The notes beneath the pieces are model-generated. The model saw nothing but the letters and a program-made list of their open reading frames with translations, was not told where the DNA came from and did no database searches. A DNA stretch of 64,000 nt, taken from Ornithinimicrobium sp. CNJ-824. Its GTDB lineage: Bacteria; Actinomycetota; Actinomycetes; Actinomycetales; Dermatophilaceae. The DNA lies in the NCBI RefSeq assembly GCF_001942405.1, contig NZ_MKKA01000011.1, forward strand, positions 1 through 64,000, in the 5' to 3' direction. The translations under genes and the position numbers were made by a program. This document shows, one piece after another, positions 1 through 9,465 of this stretch. The stretch's first letter is position 1; each line of letters begins with the position of its first letter.

Positions 1-1
1 G

Positions 2-202
2 GTGGCCCGGACCCCGCAACGGCTGAACATGGAGGTCCTGGCCGCCCTGTGCGACATCCTGGACTGCGAACCGAACGACCTGCTGGTCCCCACCGCCGTG
101 CAGGAGCAAGCCTCCAAGACCGGTACCGGGGAGGGCGGACCGGGCATCGGTGACCTGCGTCCGATCCGGGCCCGGGTCCGCCGCCCGCCCGAGGACCGGT
201 GA
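2..202 (+). CDS. XRE-type HTH regulator, C-terminal part (5' cut by window edge)
   Basis: Only about 66 residues lie in the window. The segment LNMEVLAALCDILDCEPNDL is the typical last helix region of Cro/C1-type helix-turn-helix regulators, where a conserved Leu-Cys-x-x-Leu-x-Cys-x-Pro-x-Asp-Leu pattern ends the DNA-binding domain. A basic, disordered tail follows. The stop overlaps the GTG of the next gene (GTGA), so the two are translationally coupled. The XRE-plus-zinc-ribbon-integrase pair looks like a regulator and partner unit. The true start lies left of base 1, so the window's first GTG should not be read as the start codon. Confidence 0.6.
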   Translation: MARTPQRLNMEVLAALCDILDCEPNDLLVPTAVQEQASKTGTGEGGPGIGDLRPIRARVRRPPEDR

Positions 203-474
203 GCCCACGCCCGCGGCTGCCGCGCCAGGACTGCGCGCACTGCGGGCGACACGACCGATGCACCCGGGTCGTCCTGGAGAAGGCCGTCTGCCAGCGCTGC
301 ACCCTGCGCTTCGCCCGCACAGCCACGGCCTGCCCCGGTTGCGCCAACATCAGGGTGCTGGCCTTCTACGACACCGCACGCCGGCCGGCGTGCGCGCCCT
401 GCACCGGCAACGAGGCCATCTACGCCTGCACCGCCTGCGGGAGGGAGGACTCCCCGTGGGGCCGGCTGTTGTAG
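199..474 (+). pseudogene. Zinc-ribbon integrase-like gene, N-terminal fragment (cut by the 23-kb element)
   Basis: The 91-residue reading starts at a GTG overlapping the previous stop. It holds a row of CxxC pairs (CAHC, CQRC, CPGC, CAPC, CTAC) that would form three zinc ribbons. Reading ends at a TAG that belongs to the inverted repeat starting at 470, right after the residues WGRLL. The C-terminal fragment beginning near 23,517 starts with CGHC and continues with core-binding and recombinase-like sequence, exactly what should follow. I infer that both pieces are one gene interrupted by the element between them. What is seen is the frame, the cysteine pairs and the repeat; the joining is inference. 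Confidence 0.7.
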
Positions 475-482
475 GTTCTCGG
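470..482 (+). repeat. Left terminal inverted repeat of the 23-kb element
   Basis: TGTAGGTTCTCGG, identical to the reverse complement of 23,504-23,516. The next ten bases match at about six positions. The TAG inside the repeat terminates the interrupted gene. Confidence 0.7.
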
Positions 483-530
483 GCGACCTGTCGGGCGCGC
501 AGCCCACTGACCTGCGCAGCGACATCTTGG

Positions 531-549
531 TGAGACTCCGGCTGTCTCA
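531..549. repeat. Short perfect inverted repeat near the left end
   Basis: TGAGAC and GTCTCA are separated by 7 bases, about 60 bp inside the left terminal repeat. It could be a subterminal recombinase site or chance. The rest of 475-623 shows no gene I can support. Confidence 0.35.
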
Positions 550-623
550 ACAACTTGTCGGAATCTCGGCCCTGATCTGCAGACCAGGCTGGCTGGGGGT
601 CGGCAGCATCGGTTCGTGGGCGG

Positions 624-981
624 CTAGCGGGGGGCGCTCCCCGCATCTTCCTCGATCACCATCCCGAGTCGATAGAGAGCGTTGCGGCTCGCGAGCAGTT
701 GCCCGAGCCGGATGATGGGGGTCGTAGCAGCCGCTGCGACCTGCCCCAGACCACGCTGCCGAGGACGAGGTCCACCTGAGTCCCGCCAGCGATCGGGGTG
801 ACGGTGACGCGAAACCACCGTCCCGGTCCGGAACGGGACGAGCGCAAGACTTCCCGACAGACTGCTATTTCTCCTGCCACAACACGTGGCCCGCGGTCTC
901 ATCGGCGGTCGGCTCCAGCGCGCGGAACCGGCGCACGTAAATGCCCTGCAGCCTGCCCTCAGTGCGGTTGCCCTTGCGCAT
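624..981 (-). pseudogene. Degraded gene remnant, possibly SRPBCC/polyketide-cyclase-like
   Basis: Three minus-strand reading frames each hold a plausible stretch. One reads EGRLQGIYVRRFRALEPTAD near 870-970 and ends in TAG. A second reads GRWFRVTVTPIAGGTQVDLV near 770-830. A third reads ATTPIIRLGQLLASRNALYR near 640-710. The second and third together resemble the C-terminal half of an SRPBCC-type domain, so I read this as one or two decayed genes. Nothing else is recognisable in 982-1,328. The family assignment is weak. Confidence 0.3.
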
Positions 982-1328
982 CGTGCCGATAGCCCGGGCC
1001 CTCGTCGGGCTGCAGATGTGGTGTCCGGAACGCCGGTGACCGGCGAGCCTGTCCAACTCGGCTCAGCGGCCAACTGGTGAAGCACCGGTCGCCTACAACT
1101 GGCCATTGACACCTACCGTGTGCTTGCAGGTTGCCGCTGTACCTGCGGTGCCCCGGTTCTGGTTGCCCCGCCGAGGCGTGGTTCATCCGTCGCCCGGGGC
1201 CGCGGAGTCGCGGGGACCGGGTCGTTGCAGTCTTCGGAGAGGTATCGCATGTCCCGTGCTGAGCCAGCCGAGTTCGTGGTGGACCGGCAGGTCTGGACCA
1301 GCTATCGACCTTCCTGGACCTCGGGTCC

Positions 1329-1730
1329 GTGGGGGTCGTGCTGGGTGGGTTGCTCGCTGCCGTCACAGGGCCTCTGGCGCTGCCCATGGGGTCATGGGCA
1401 GCTGCCTACCTCGTGCTAGTGGTCGGGGTCGGCCAGATCGTTCTTGCTGGCGGTCAGGCGTTCGTGGGCGGGTCGGACCTGGCGTCGTGGCGAGTCTGGT
1501 CCGAGGTCATGGCGTGGAACCTCGGTAGCGGCATCGTTCTTGTCGGTGGTATGCCCGGGATCCCCGTGGTGGTCGCCGTTGGGGGGCTGGTGCTGCTGGC
1601 GGCCCTCGTACTCTTCGCGACCGCGGTGCGTGGCGGGGGAGCAGCCGTGGGCCTGTATCGCTTCTTCACGCTCTTCCTCGCGGCGAGCGTGGCCGTCGGG
1701 GTCGGACTCTCTGCCGTACGCCACGGATAA
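1329..1730 (+). CDS. Small multi-pass membrane protein, function unknown
   Basis: A 133-residue protein rich in Leu, Val, Gly and Ala with about four predicted membrane segments (roughly residues 3-20, 25-43, 62-80 and 100-125) and few charges. The chosen GTG is the first usable start in this frame. A frameshifted upstream stretch beginning at the ATG at 1,249, which has a pyrimidine-poor leader, reads MSRAEPAEFVVDRQVW and may be the real N-terminus, so a one-base frameshift near 1,300 is possible. It converges with lnt (stop at 1,763). I do not recognise the family. A metal or redox role would be inference from the neighbourhood only. Confidence 0.5.
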   Translation: MGVVLGGLLAAVTGPLALPMGSWAAAYLVLVVGVGQIVLAGGQAFVGGSDLASWRVWSEVMAWNLGSGIVLVGGMPGIPVVVAVGGLVLLAALVLFATAVRGGGAAVGLYRFFTLFLAASVAVGVGLSAVRHG

Positions 1731-1762
1731 GCCGCCCCCGGCGTGATGGCCCCCACCTTGGA

Positions 1763-3363
1763 TCAGGCGCCTGTGTGGGCCCCGGGTGATCCACGGCGAG
1801 GCAGCCGTCGCCGTGGTTGCCAGAAGAGCCCAACGGCGACGACGAGGGCGGCGGCGGGTACGACCCAGGGGCCGGTGTGGACGGCGAGGGTCTGCTCGGT
1901 GCGCACCGGCAGCTGCCCCAGCAGGGTCGCCTGGGTGTACGGGTCGCTGCGTTGGTGAACGACTCCGTCCGGGGTGATGAGTCCGGAGACACCGACGTTG
2001 CTGACGTGCGCGACGGAGCGGCCGTACTCGACCGCCCGGACCCGGGAGATGGCCAGATGCTGCGCGGACTGGTCTCCGTCGCCGAACCAGGCGTTGCTGG
2101 TGGGGACCACGAGCAGCTGCGCGCCGCCGGTGACGAGGTCGCGCACTGCCCGGTCCACGACGATCTCGAAGCAGATGGCCAGTCCCAGGTCCACGGGCCG
2201 GCCGTCGGCAAGCGGCACCGGCACCACGCCGGGGCGGTCGCCGGCGCTGAGGTCGACGATCCGGTCCACCCACGGGCTGAGGTGCCTCAGGAGCGGGCGC
2301 AGCGGCATGACCTCACCGAAGGGCGCCAGATAGATCTTGCTGTACGTCTGGTCGAGCCCTAGCCCGGGCAGGTAGCTGAACACCATGTTGGCGGGTGGCC
2401 CGGCACCGCCCTGTCGGGACAGGCCACCGAGCACCAGCGGGGCGCCGACGGCTTCCACTGCCGCCATGATCTGGTCGGTGGCCGCCTGGCCGACCCGCGG
2501 GTCCAGCGGGTCCAGGTCGGTGGCGCCCTCGGGCCACACGACCAGGTCCGGAGCCGCAGCCTGGCCGGCGTCGACACGGGCCGCTAGCTCGTGGGTGCGG
2601 TCGGCATACCGGTTGAGCATCGTCCCCGGCTCGGCGGTCAGGGTCCGGGTGTACCCCTCGGGGATGTCTCCCTGGAGCGCGGCCACGCGCACCGGCTCTC
2701 CCCCGGTCGGGCGGGGAACCAGCACCGGCCCGACCACCAGGACAGCGGCAGCAACCAGCGCTCCGGTGGCCCTGCCCAGGTGCGTGCGCCCAGGTGCGAG
2801 GAACCGCTGCACGGCCACGGCGAGCAGACCACCGGTCAAGGCGAGGAGGAAGCCGAATCCCGGGACTGCCAGGAGGCTGACGGCGCCGAGCATCGGTGAG
2901 TCCGCCTGGCTGAAGCCCAGCCGTGCCCAGGGAAAGCCGCCGAACGGTGTTACCGAGCGGGCCCACTCCATCAGTACCCACGCCGCGGCACCGACGACGG
3001 GGCGGACCGCGCCCGTGCGCTGCAGCAGCGTCAGCAGCACGCCGAGGGCGGCCGGGTAGAAGGCGGAGGCCACGCTCATGGCAAGCCAGGCCGGAGCGCG
3101 GCGTAGGTGCCGGCCCAGGTGAACATCGGCGTGAACCAGGCCAGTCCCAGCAGCAACCCGGACAGCGCGCCGGCCCACCAGGACGCCCCTGCGGTGGCCA
3201 GCGCGAGCGCGGCGCACCCGACGATCGCCAGCCACCACACGTCGTGCCCCGGGAACGCCAGCCACAGGGCGGCACCGCCCAGCAGACCGAGCAGCATGCG
3301 TGCCGCGAGCACCAGCAGGAAGTATCCATGGCCCGTCCGGACCGGACGGGCCAGCCTATGCAT
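1763..3363 (-). CDS. lnt: Apolipoprotein N-acyltransferase (one frameshift near 3,085)
   Basis: Lnt transfers a fatty acyl chain to the N-terminal cysteine of lipoproteins at the outer face of the cytoplasmic membrane. The N-terminal half is a bundle of membrane helices and the C-terminal half is a nitrilase-like domain. The catalytic residues are visible: Glu in VVWPEGATD, Lys in SKIYLAPFGE and Cys in LAICFEIV. The first helices lie in another frame (start ATGCATAGG at 3,363) and rejoin through a one-base slip near 3,085, giving about 530 residues, a normal length. The start overlaps the stop of the CDF gene by 8 bases, so it is the last gene of the metal operon. Together with lspA this gives the island two of the three lipoprotein maturation enzymes. 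Confidence 0.88.
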
Positions 3364-4269
3364 GGGCGGCGTGCTCGCGTTCGGCGTGGTGCGGGGGTTC
3401 GAGCTGGATGGTGGAGTGCTCGATGCTGACGGTGAAGTGGGCGGCGACGCAGTCCTGGAGCTGGGCGAGCATCTCGGCGGCGTGACCGTCGGCGAAGCAC
3501 TCGTCTCGAGGACGACGTGGGCGGTCAGCACGGGCAGTCCGGTGGCGATGGTGGAGGCGTGCAGGTCGTGCACGTCCTGAACGTGCGGGACGGCGAGCAG
3601 GTGGGCACGGACGTCGTCCAGGTCCAGACCCTTGGGGGTCGACTCCAGCAGGATGTGGCCGGCCTCGCGCAGGATGGCGATCGCCCGGGGCACGATGAGG
3701 GCGGCGATGACCATGCCGGCGATCGCGTCGATGCGGACCCACCCGGTGGTCGCGATGACGATGGCGCTGATGATGACGGCCACGGACCCGAGGGCGTCGT
3801 TGACGACCTCGAGGAAGGCGGCGCGCATGTTCAGGTTCGCGGCCCTACCGGTGCTGAGGACCAGCATCGAGGCGATGTTGCCGGCCAGGCCGACGATGCC
3901 GAAGAGGAGCAGGCCGGTGGAGCTGACCTCGTGCGGTTCGTAGAGCCGCCGTACGCCCTCGACGAAGGCGTAGATCCCGACCCCGAGGAGCACGGTCGCC
4001 TGGGCGCCGGCGGCGAGGACCTCTGCACGGCGGAACCCCCAGGTGCGGGCCGGGGTGGGTGGGCGCAGCGCCAGTGACGCGGCGACCAGTGCCATGGCCA
4101 GCCCGGCGGCGTCGGTGAGCATGTGCCCCGCGTCGACCAGCAGCGCCAGTGAGCCGGTCCACAGGGCCCCGATCACCTCGGCGACCAGGATGGTCGCGGT
4201 GATCGCGAACGCGACCGCCAGCCGGCCCCTGTGGCTGGTCCCGACGCCGTGGTCGTGACCGGCGCTCAT
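3356..4269 (-). CDS. CDF-family divalent cation efflux transporter (frameshift near 3,505)
   Basis: Cation diffusion facilitators exchange Zn, Cd or Co for protons across the cytoplasmic membrane. The protein opens with a His-rich stretch (GHDHGVGTSHRG) and has six membrane segments. It shows the metal-site patterns DAGHMLTD in TM2 and VVNDALGS in TM5, then a cytoplasmic ferredoxin-like domain with HVQDVHDLHA. The last 50 residues (…CFADGHAAEMLAQLQDCVAA…) are in another frame, so a single-base slip near 3,505 is needed to reach the TAG at 3,356. The length of about 303 residues is normal. The ATG overlaps the ATPase stop (ATGA). A Zn/Cd role fits the ATPase, ArsR and CadD neighbours. Confidence 0.87.
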
Positions 4270-6257
4270 GCAGTCGCTCCTTCCAGACGGGCGGGATCCG
4301 CCGGGGAGGCGGTCAGGGTGGGCAGCTGCCGGGTGCGTCCGGCGCGGACGCCGTTGGCGATGACCAGGACCTCGGCCAGCTCGTGGACCAGCACCACGGC
4401 TGCCAGGCCAAGCACACCGAACAGGGCCAACGGGATGAGGACCGCGATCAGGACCAGGGACAGCACGACGTTCTGCAGCATGATCGTCCGGGTGCGGCGG
4501 GCGTGGTCGAACGCGAACGGCAGCAGCCGCAGGTCATCGCCCATTAGGGCCACGTCGGCGGTCTCGATCGCCACGTCGGTGCCCATGGCGCCCATCGCCA
4601 CGCCGACGTCCGCGGTCGCCAGCGCTGGTGCGTCGTTGACGCCGTCGCCGACCATCGCGATCGCGCCGCGGCCGCGCAACCCGGTGACCACTTTCGACTT
4701 GTCCTCCGGGCGCAGGTCGGCGTGCACCTGCTCGATCCCGGCCTGGTCCGCCAGGGCAGCGGCCGTGACGTGGTTGTCGCCGGTGAGCATGGCCACGGTA
4801 TAGCCGTGGTCGCGGAAGCGGGCGATGACCTCGGCCGCCTCCGGCCGCAGCTCGTCCCGGACGGCGATCGCGCCGACCGGTTGACCGTTGACCTCGACCA
4901 CGACCGCGGTCGCCCCCGCCCGCTGCATACTGATGACGTCCCCGGACAGGTGCCCGGGTCGACCCAGTCGGGCTTGCCCAGCCGGACCCGGGCACCGTCC
5001 ACGGTCCCGACCAGCCCGGCGCCGACCACCGCGTCGACGTCCTGCGCGGCAGCGCCCGGTCGGCGGCGGCCAGGATCGCTGCGGCGAGCGGGTGCTCGCT
5101 GCGGGCCTCCAGCGCGGCCGCCCAGGCCAGCACCTGCTCCCGGTCGGTCCCGGCGCTGGTGGCGACGTCGACCACGGCCGGCCGGTTGCGGGTCAGGGTG
5201 CCGGTCTTGTCCAGGGCGACGGTGCGCACCCTGCCCAAGGTCTCCATGGCGGCGCCACCCTTGACCAGGATCCCGCGGCGGCTGGCGGCCCCGATCGAGG
5301 CGACGCTGGTGACCGGCACCGAGATCGCCAGCGCGCAGGGAGAGGCGGCGACGACCATCACCAGGGCCCGGTGCACCCACACCGACGGGTCGCCCAGGAG
5401 CGCGCCGAGAAGGGCCGTCAGGCCTGCGGCGACCAGGATGCCCGGCACCAGCGGGCGGGCGATCCGGTCGGCCAGTCGCTGGGTGGCGCCGCGGCGGGAC
5501 TGCTCGGCCTCCACGACGTGCACGATCCGGGCCAGCGAGTTGTCCTGCGCGGTGGAGGTGACCTCCACCTCCAGGGCGCCGGTGCCGTTGATCGACCCGG
5601 CGAAGACGTCCTTGCCCGGCCCGGTCTCCACCGGCATGGATTCACCCGTGATGGCCGAGGTGTCCAGGGCGCTTCGACCGGTCCGCACGGTCCCGTCGGT
5701 CGCCAGCCGCTCCCCGGGCCGCACCACCATCACGTCGCCGATGACCAGCTGTGCCGGGTCCACCACGAGCTCCCGGCCGTCGCGGAGCACGCTCGCCTCC
5801 TTGGGCACCAGGTCCAACAGCGCCCGCAGGCCGTGCCGGGTGCGGGCCAGGGAGTACTCCTCCAGGCCCTCGCTCAGGGAGAACAGGAACGCCAGCGCAG
5901 CAGCCTCCTCGACCTGCCCCAGCAGGGTCGCCCCGACCGCGCCGATCGTCATCAGCAGACCCACGCCGAGCTTGCCGCGCGCCAGACGGCGCAGCGCACC
6001 CGGCACGAACGTGGAGCCACCCACGAGCAGCGCCGCCGCGGCGAGCACAAGCTCGACGGTCTCCCATCCCCCGAGCCCGGCGAGAACCCGGCCAGCAGCA
6101 GCGCACCGGAGGCCAGACCCAGCTGCACCTCCCGCACCTGCCACAGCCGGGTCGCCGGCTCCTCGACCTCTCCTGCTCGAGCTGGTGGGGCGACGGGAGC
6201 CTCGCATCCGCACGCGTCCACCGCCACCTCCCGCTGCGGCGTCTGCGGCCCGCTCAC
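4266..6257 (-). CDS. P1B-type heavy-metal ATPase (three frameshifts)
   Basis: ATP-driven metal exporter of the cytoplasmic membrane. Seen in order: a short Cys-containing N-terminus (ACGCEAP), the actuator motif AITGESMPV, the metal-site helix VAASPCALAI, the phosphorylation motif DKTGTLT, the nucleotide-binding SEHPLA and the hinge GDGVNDAP. The SPC (not CPC) motif places it near the P1B-4 group (Co/Zn/Cd, CtpD/CtpC-like), although the last helices read LVHELAEVLVIANGVR. No complete heavy-metal-associated domain is visible. The frame changes near 6,095, 5,055 and 4,945; joined, the protein has about 660 residues, the normal length. GTG at 6,257 overlaps the arsR stop and the stop overlaps the CDF start, so the genes are one operon. 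Confidence 0.86.
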
Positions 6258-6682
6258 GCCCCCGCCTCCTGCCCGGCGTGGGGGCGCAGCTGCTCGGGGG
6301 CCGGGTTCCCCGCGGTCCCCGCGCCGTAGTTCGGGCACAGCGCGACCGCATACCCCGACGTCGCGAGCAGGCGCTCCGCCGCGTCCAGCACGTCCAGCAG
6401 CTCCGGAGCACTGGTCAGCGAGAACATCGAGGCCCGGCCCTCCGGGCGCGAGACCACCAGGCCGCAGTCTCGCAGGCAGGCCAGGTGCGCACTGACCGTG
6501 GACTGCGCCAGCCCCAGGTGCTCCGTGAGGTCGCGCACCTTGTGCTCCCCCAGCGTCAGGTGCTGCAGGATCGCCAACCGTGACCGGTCTGACAGACCGT
6601 GGAACAGCGCGGCCGCCACGTCGAGCCCTTCAGCTCGGGTGCCGTCGCCTGGCGCGGGTGCGCTCTGTGATGTCATCGTCAT
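6254..6682 (-). CDS. ArsR/SmtB-family metal-responsive repressor
   Basis: A 142-residue winged-helix protein. The DNA-reading helix region is RDLTEHLGLAQSTVSAHLAC, preceded by LSDRSRLAILQHL as in all ArsR/SmtB repressors and followed by the wing CGLVVSRPEGR. Cysteines at ACLRDC and a late VALCPNYG could supply a metal or thiol site of CmtR type, though the family's C-terminal cysteine cluster is not clear. It lies directly upstream of the ATPase with a GTGA overlap and presumably represses the ATPase-CDF-lnt segment. ATG at 6,682 or 6,676 could be the start. Other ArsR members in this window (two CmtR-like, two arsenic-type) are distinct. Confidence 0.85.
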   Translation of the reverse strand: MTMTSQSAPAPGDGTRAEGLDVAAALFHGLSDRSRLAILQHLTLGEHKVRDLTEHLGLAQSTVSAHLACLRDCGLVVSRPEGRASMFSLTSAPELLDVLDAAERLLATSGYAVALCPNYGAGTAGNPAPEQLRPHAGQEAGA

Positions 6683-6737
6683 GCGCCGATCATAGCCGGA
6701 TGCCGGCCGTCCCGGCGCCTGAGCCGCGGCAAGCGTC

Positions 6738-7355
6738 CTAGGCGAGGGTGATCCAGTAGTCCCAGAACCGGACGGCGATCAGAGCCGCGACCACCAGGCA
6801 CCATGTCGTGACGATCGTGACGGCGTAGTCTCCGACCCACCGTGGAAGCGCCCCGGCGCGGGACCACCGGGCCAGTACCGCGACGAACGCGGCCACGGTG
6901 ACGACCCAGACCACCATGCAGTACGGGCACAGCGCACCGATGCGGTGGACGCTCTGGAAGATGAGCCAGTGCACGAACACCGTGCCCAGCGCCGTACCCG
7001 CGGTCAGGCCGATCCAGTACCAGGACGGCAGCCGGGCGCCGCTGATGATCGTGACGGCGACGGTGACCAGGGCGGCGAAGCCGGCCACGCCCAGGATCGG
7101 GTTGGGGAACCCGAACAGCTCCGCCTGGGGGGTGCTCATCACCGACCCGCAGCTCAGCAGCGGGCTGATGCTGCAGCTGGGCACGTAGCTCGGGTCGGCG
7201 ACCAGCCGGATCTTCTCCACCAGCAGCACGAACGCCGCCGACAGACCGACCCAGCCGCACACGAGCAGGACCCACCCCACGGCCCTCCCGACCGGCGCGC
7301 CGGGCTCCTGGGAAGGAGCGGTGAGCGCGGCGGGCTCAGCGGTTGACGGCTGCAT
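6738..7355 (-). CDS. Vitamin K epoxide reductase (VKOR)-family thiol oxidase
   Basis: VKOR homologues reoxidise a DsbA-like partner and pass electrons to quinone, making disulfides outside the membrane. The 205-residue protein has four to five membrane helices, the loop cysteines in SCSISPLLSCGSV and the active-site pair CPYC in GALCPYCMVVW. ATG at 7,355 overlaps the end of the DsbA-like gene by 20 bases, and this start removes the unusual leader present in the longer reading. A DsbA-VKOR pair is a common actinobacterial oxidative-folding unit. Its location in a metal operon suggests oxidative maturation of exported Cys-rich or haem proteins, which is inference. Confidence 0.87.
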   Translation of the reverse strand: MQPSTAEPAALTAPSQEPGAPVGRAVGWVLLVCGWVGLSAAFVLLVEKIRLVADPSYVPSCSISPLLSCGSVMSTPQAELFGFPNPILGVAGFAALVTVAVTIISGARLPSWYWIGLTAGTALGTVFVHWLIFQSVHRIGALCPYCMVVWVVTVAAFVAVLARWSRAGALPRWVGDYAVTIVTTWCLVVAALIAVRFWDYWITLA

Positions 7356-7995
7356 CGATCTGGGCGCGGAAGTCGCCCTCGGAGGTGGGCTGCAGCAGCT
7401 CACCGTCCAGGAAGAAGGTCGGGGTTCCCTGGACACCCAGTGCCATGCCGTCCTGCCGGTCCTGCTCCACGCGCTGCTGGGTGGCGGGGTCGGCGACGGC
7501 GGCGTCGTAGGCGGCCATGTCCAGCCCGAGGTCCTGGGCGAACTGCCGGAACAGCGGCGCCTTGGAGTCCTGCTGCTCGCCCCATTCGCTCTGCGTCTGG
7601 TACATCCGCGTGTACATGTCCTCGAACCGGCCCTGCTGGGCCGCCGCCTCGACCGCCACCGCCGCGTTCATCGCGTTGGCGTGGCTGGGGATCGGGAAGT
7701 ACCGGACCACGAACGTCAGCTCCCCGGCGTACTCCTCGCGGATCTGCTCCACCAGCGGGTAGGCCGCCAGGCACGCCTCGCACTCGAAGTCCAGGAACTC
7801 CACCAGCACCGGCGCGCCCTCACCGGCGTCGGAGAGCACGTGGCTGTCCTCCCTCACGACCGGCACGGCCGAGCTCGTTCGCGCCGAGTCCGCGACACCG
7901 GTGCCGGACGGCGGGCGGGTCACGCCAACGGCGACGGCCACCACCGCAACGAAGACGGCGATCAGCAGGAGGGACAGGATCACGTTGCGCCGCAC
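7336..7995 (-). CDS. DsbA-like thioredoxin-fold oxidase, membrane-anchored
   Basis: Start is GTG at 7,995: an AAGGAG ribosome site lies five bases upstream and the basic stretch VRRNVILSLLLIAVF then forms an N-terminal membrane anchor. The longer ATG reading at 8,109 lacks both features. The exported domain has the active-site CEAC in EFLDFECEACLAAY, the cis-proline loop in GVQGTPTFFLDG, and a long helical insert typical of the DSBA family. The length of 219 residues is normal. It overlaps the VKOR gene and is its expected partner, donating disulfides to exported proteins. Confidence 0.88.
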   Translation of the reverse strand: MRRNVILSLLLIAVFVAVVAVAVGVTRPPSGTGVADSARTSSAVPVVREDSHVLSDAGEGAPVLVEFLDFECEACLAAYPLVEQIREEYAGELTFVVRYFPIPSHANAMNAAVAVEAAAQQGRFEDMYTRMYQTQSEWGEQQDSKAPLFRQFAQDLGLDMAAYDAAVADPATQQRVEQDRQDGMALGVQGTPTFFLDGELLQPTSEGDFRAQIDAAVNR

Positions 7996-8147
7996 GGGCA
8001 CTCCTTCATCAGGCGACACGGACGATCGGCCAGTCTGGCCGAGGATGCGGGAAGTCCCGACGCGGATCGTAGAGCCAGACCCTGAGAAGACTCTGGCCCG
8101 GTGCGACAAACGCCATTCGGACAGGGCAGGGACCGATGCGCCCCTAC

Positions 8148-8738
8148 CTACAGGCCGAAGGCGCCACCTTCGACGAGGATCGCCACGCCGAGTCCGATCA
8201 GGACCAGAGGGAACAGGACGTGCTCCCAGCGTTCCAGGACCTCTGCGATGGGCCTACGGGTGGCGACGAACTTGGCGAGCAGGACAAGCACCATGACGAG
8301 GACGAGGAAGACGACGCAGTAGGCCACGACCGCGCCGGCGCCGACGGTGACGAAGACGGGGACGTAGACGCCGATGTTGTCACCGCCGTTGGCGAAGGTG
8401 ACACCGGCGACCGTCAGGGCGCTGATCGTCTTGTCCGCGACCCGGTCGTCATCGTCTCCGTCGCCGCGCCAGACCTTCCATGCGGTCAGCAGGCCGAGCA
8501 GCAACGGGATGAGCCCGAAGTAGGCGATCGCCGACTCGGGCAGGAAGGTCACCGCGCCCAGGGAGACCAGTACCGAGGCGACGAGTATGCCGCCGAAGCC
8601 CAGGTACTGACCCACGACGATCTTCCTGGTCGTGCCGCGCAAGCCGGCGCCCCGGGCGAAGAAGAGTGACAGCACGATGATGTCGTCGATGTTGGTGGCC
8701 ATGAACAGCCCGAAGGCCTGCAGGACTGAGGTGAGCAC
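8148..8738 (-). CDS. cadD: CadD-family cadmium resistance transporter (copy 1)
   Basis: A 196-residue membrane protein with about six helices. The family signatures are ATNIDDIIVLSLFFARG near residue 14 and VTFANGGDNIGVYVPVF near residue 112, both carrying the acidic residues expected to bind the cation. An Asp-rich loop (GDGDDDD) sits between helices 3 and 4. CadD proteins confer cadmium resistance by an unresolved transport mechanism. This copy lies between lspA and the DsbA-like gene on the same strand and has no CmtR of its own. Copies 2 and 3 are at 22,326 and 25,134 and share most of the conserved blocks. Confidence 0.9.
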   Translation of the reverse strand: MLTSVLQAFGLFMATNIDDIIVLSLFFARGAGLRGTTRKIVVGQYLGFGGILVASVLVSLGAVTFLPESAIAYFGLIPLLLGLLTAWKVWRGDGDDDDRVADKTISALTVAGVTFANGGDNIGVYVPVFVTVGAGAVVAYCVVFLVLVMVLVLLAKFVATRRPIAEVLERWEHVLFPLVLIGLGVAILVEGGAFGL

Positions 8739-8793
8739 AGGGTGATGCCTTCGGTCGTGTGTGGTGGGTCAGGCGGGCGACGTGGCCACGCGG

Positions 8794-9465
8794 TCAGCCA
8801 CTGGTGTCGGTCCCGGCCGGCTGCCGTGGTGAGCGCAGCTCGAGCAGCGCCAGCAAGACGACCCCGGTGACGATCGCGGTGTCAGCCAGGTTGAACGTGG
8901 GCCACCACCCGCTGTGCAGATAGTCGGTCACCACACCGTCAAGGGAGCGATCGATCCAGTTGCCGCACCCACCACCAAGAATCGCCGTCACTGCGGCGAG
9001 CCGCCAACAGTCCCACGTCGGAGCGGCCCGCCAGGCCACGACGGCGATCGCGACGATGACCAGGCCGGTGAGCGCGACGACCAGTGCGGCCGGCGCGTCA
9101 GCGCCGAGGGAGAACGCCACCCCCGGGTTGTGACTCAGCACGAGGTCGACCGGACCCAGGGCCAGCCCCGCCTCCAGCGCGCTCTCAGCCCACGCCTTGA
9201 CCAACAGGTCCGTCACCGCCACCGCCGCGGCACCGGCCACCAGGACGGCGCGACGCGGTGCCAGTTTCGTCACGGACGCTGCTGTCCATCCCACACGACG
9301 CCCACCAGGGGTCGTTGACACCCGCTGGCGGGGATCGGCCGGGGCAGAACCGGACACGCCTGCTGCTCGAGGGCCACGCGCCGCAAGGCGGTTGGAGCGC
9401 CTCTGGTTGCCCCCAGCTCCTGGCGGGTCAGGCTGGGACCCACCGGGCGGGGTTAGAATCGACAT
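8794..9465 (-). CDS. lspA: Lipoprotein signal peptidase II
   Basis: LspA cuts diacylated prolipoproteins before the lipid-modified cysteine, inside the membrane. Both catalytic aspartates are seen: one in GNWIDRSLDGVVTDYLH and one in TFNLADTAI. Four membrane segments fit the family. The reading from ATG at 9,465 gives an unusually long, disordered, Arg/Pro-rich leader of about 65 residues; GTG at 9,321 or 9,273 would give the normal length of about 160-175. LspA is known next to P-type ATPases in lead resistance (the pbr/PbrC context), which suits the ATPase downstream. It is also needed to mature the TlpA-like lipoprotein encoded divergently. Confidence 0.9.
   Translation of the reverse strand: MSILTPPGGSQPDPPGAGGNQRRSNRLAARGPRAAGVSGSAPADPRQRVSTTPGGRRVGWTAASVTKLAPRRAVLVAGAAAVAVTDLLVKAWAESALEAGLALGPVDLVLSHNPGVAFSLGADAPAALVVALTGLVIVAIAVVAWRAAPTWDCWRLAAVTAILGGGCGNWIDRSLDGVVTDYLHSGWWPTFNLADTAIVTGVVLLALLELRSPRQPAGTDTSG

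Noticed and set aside
462-482. Exact target site duplication of the 23-kb element
   Set aside because: The flanks show only an imperfect GGCCG-containing match, so I could not define a duplication with confidence.
4888-6583. Long plus-strand frames over the P-type ATPase
   Set aside because: Low-complexity Arg/Pro/Ser composition and no motifs; they are shadows of the GC-rich minus-strand ATPase gene.
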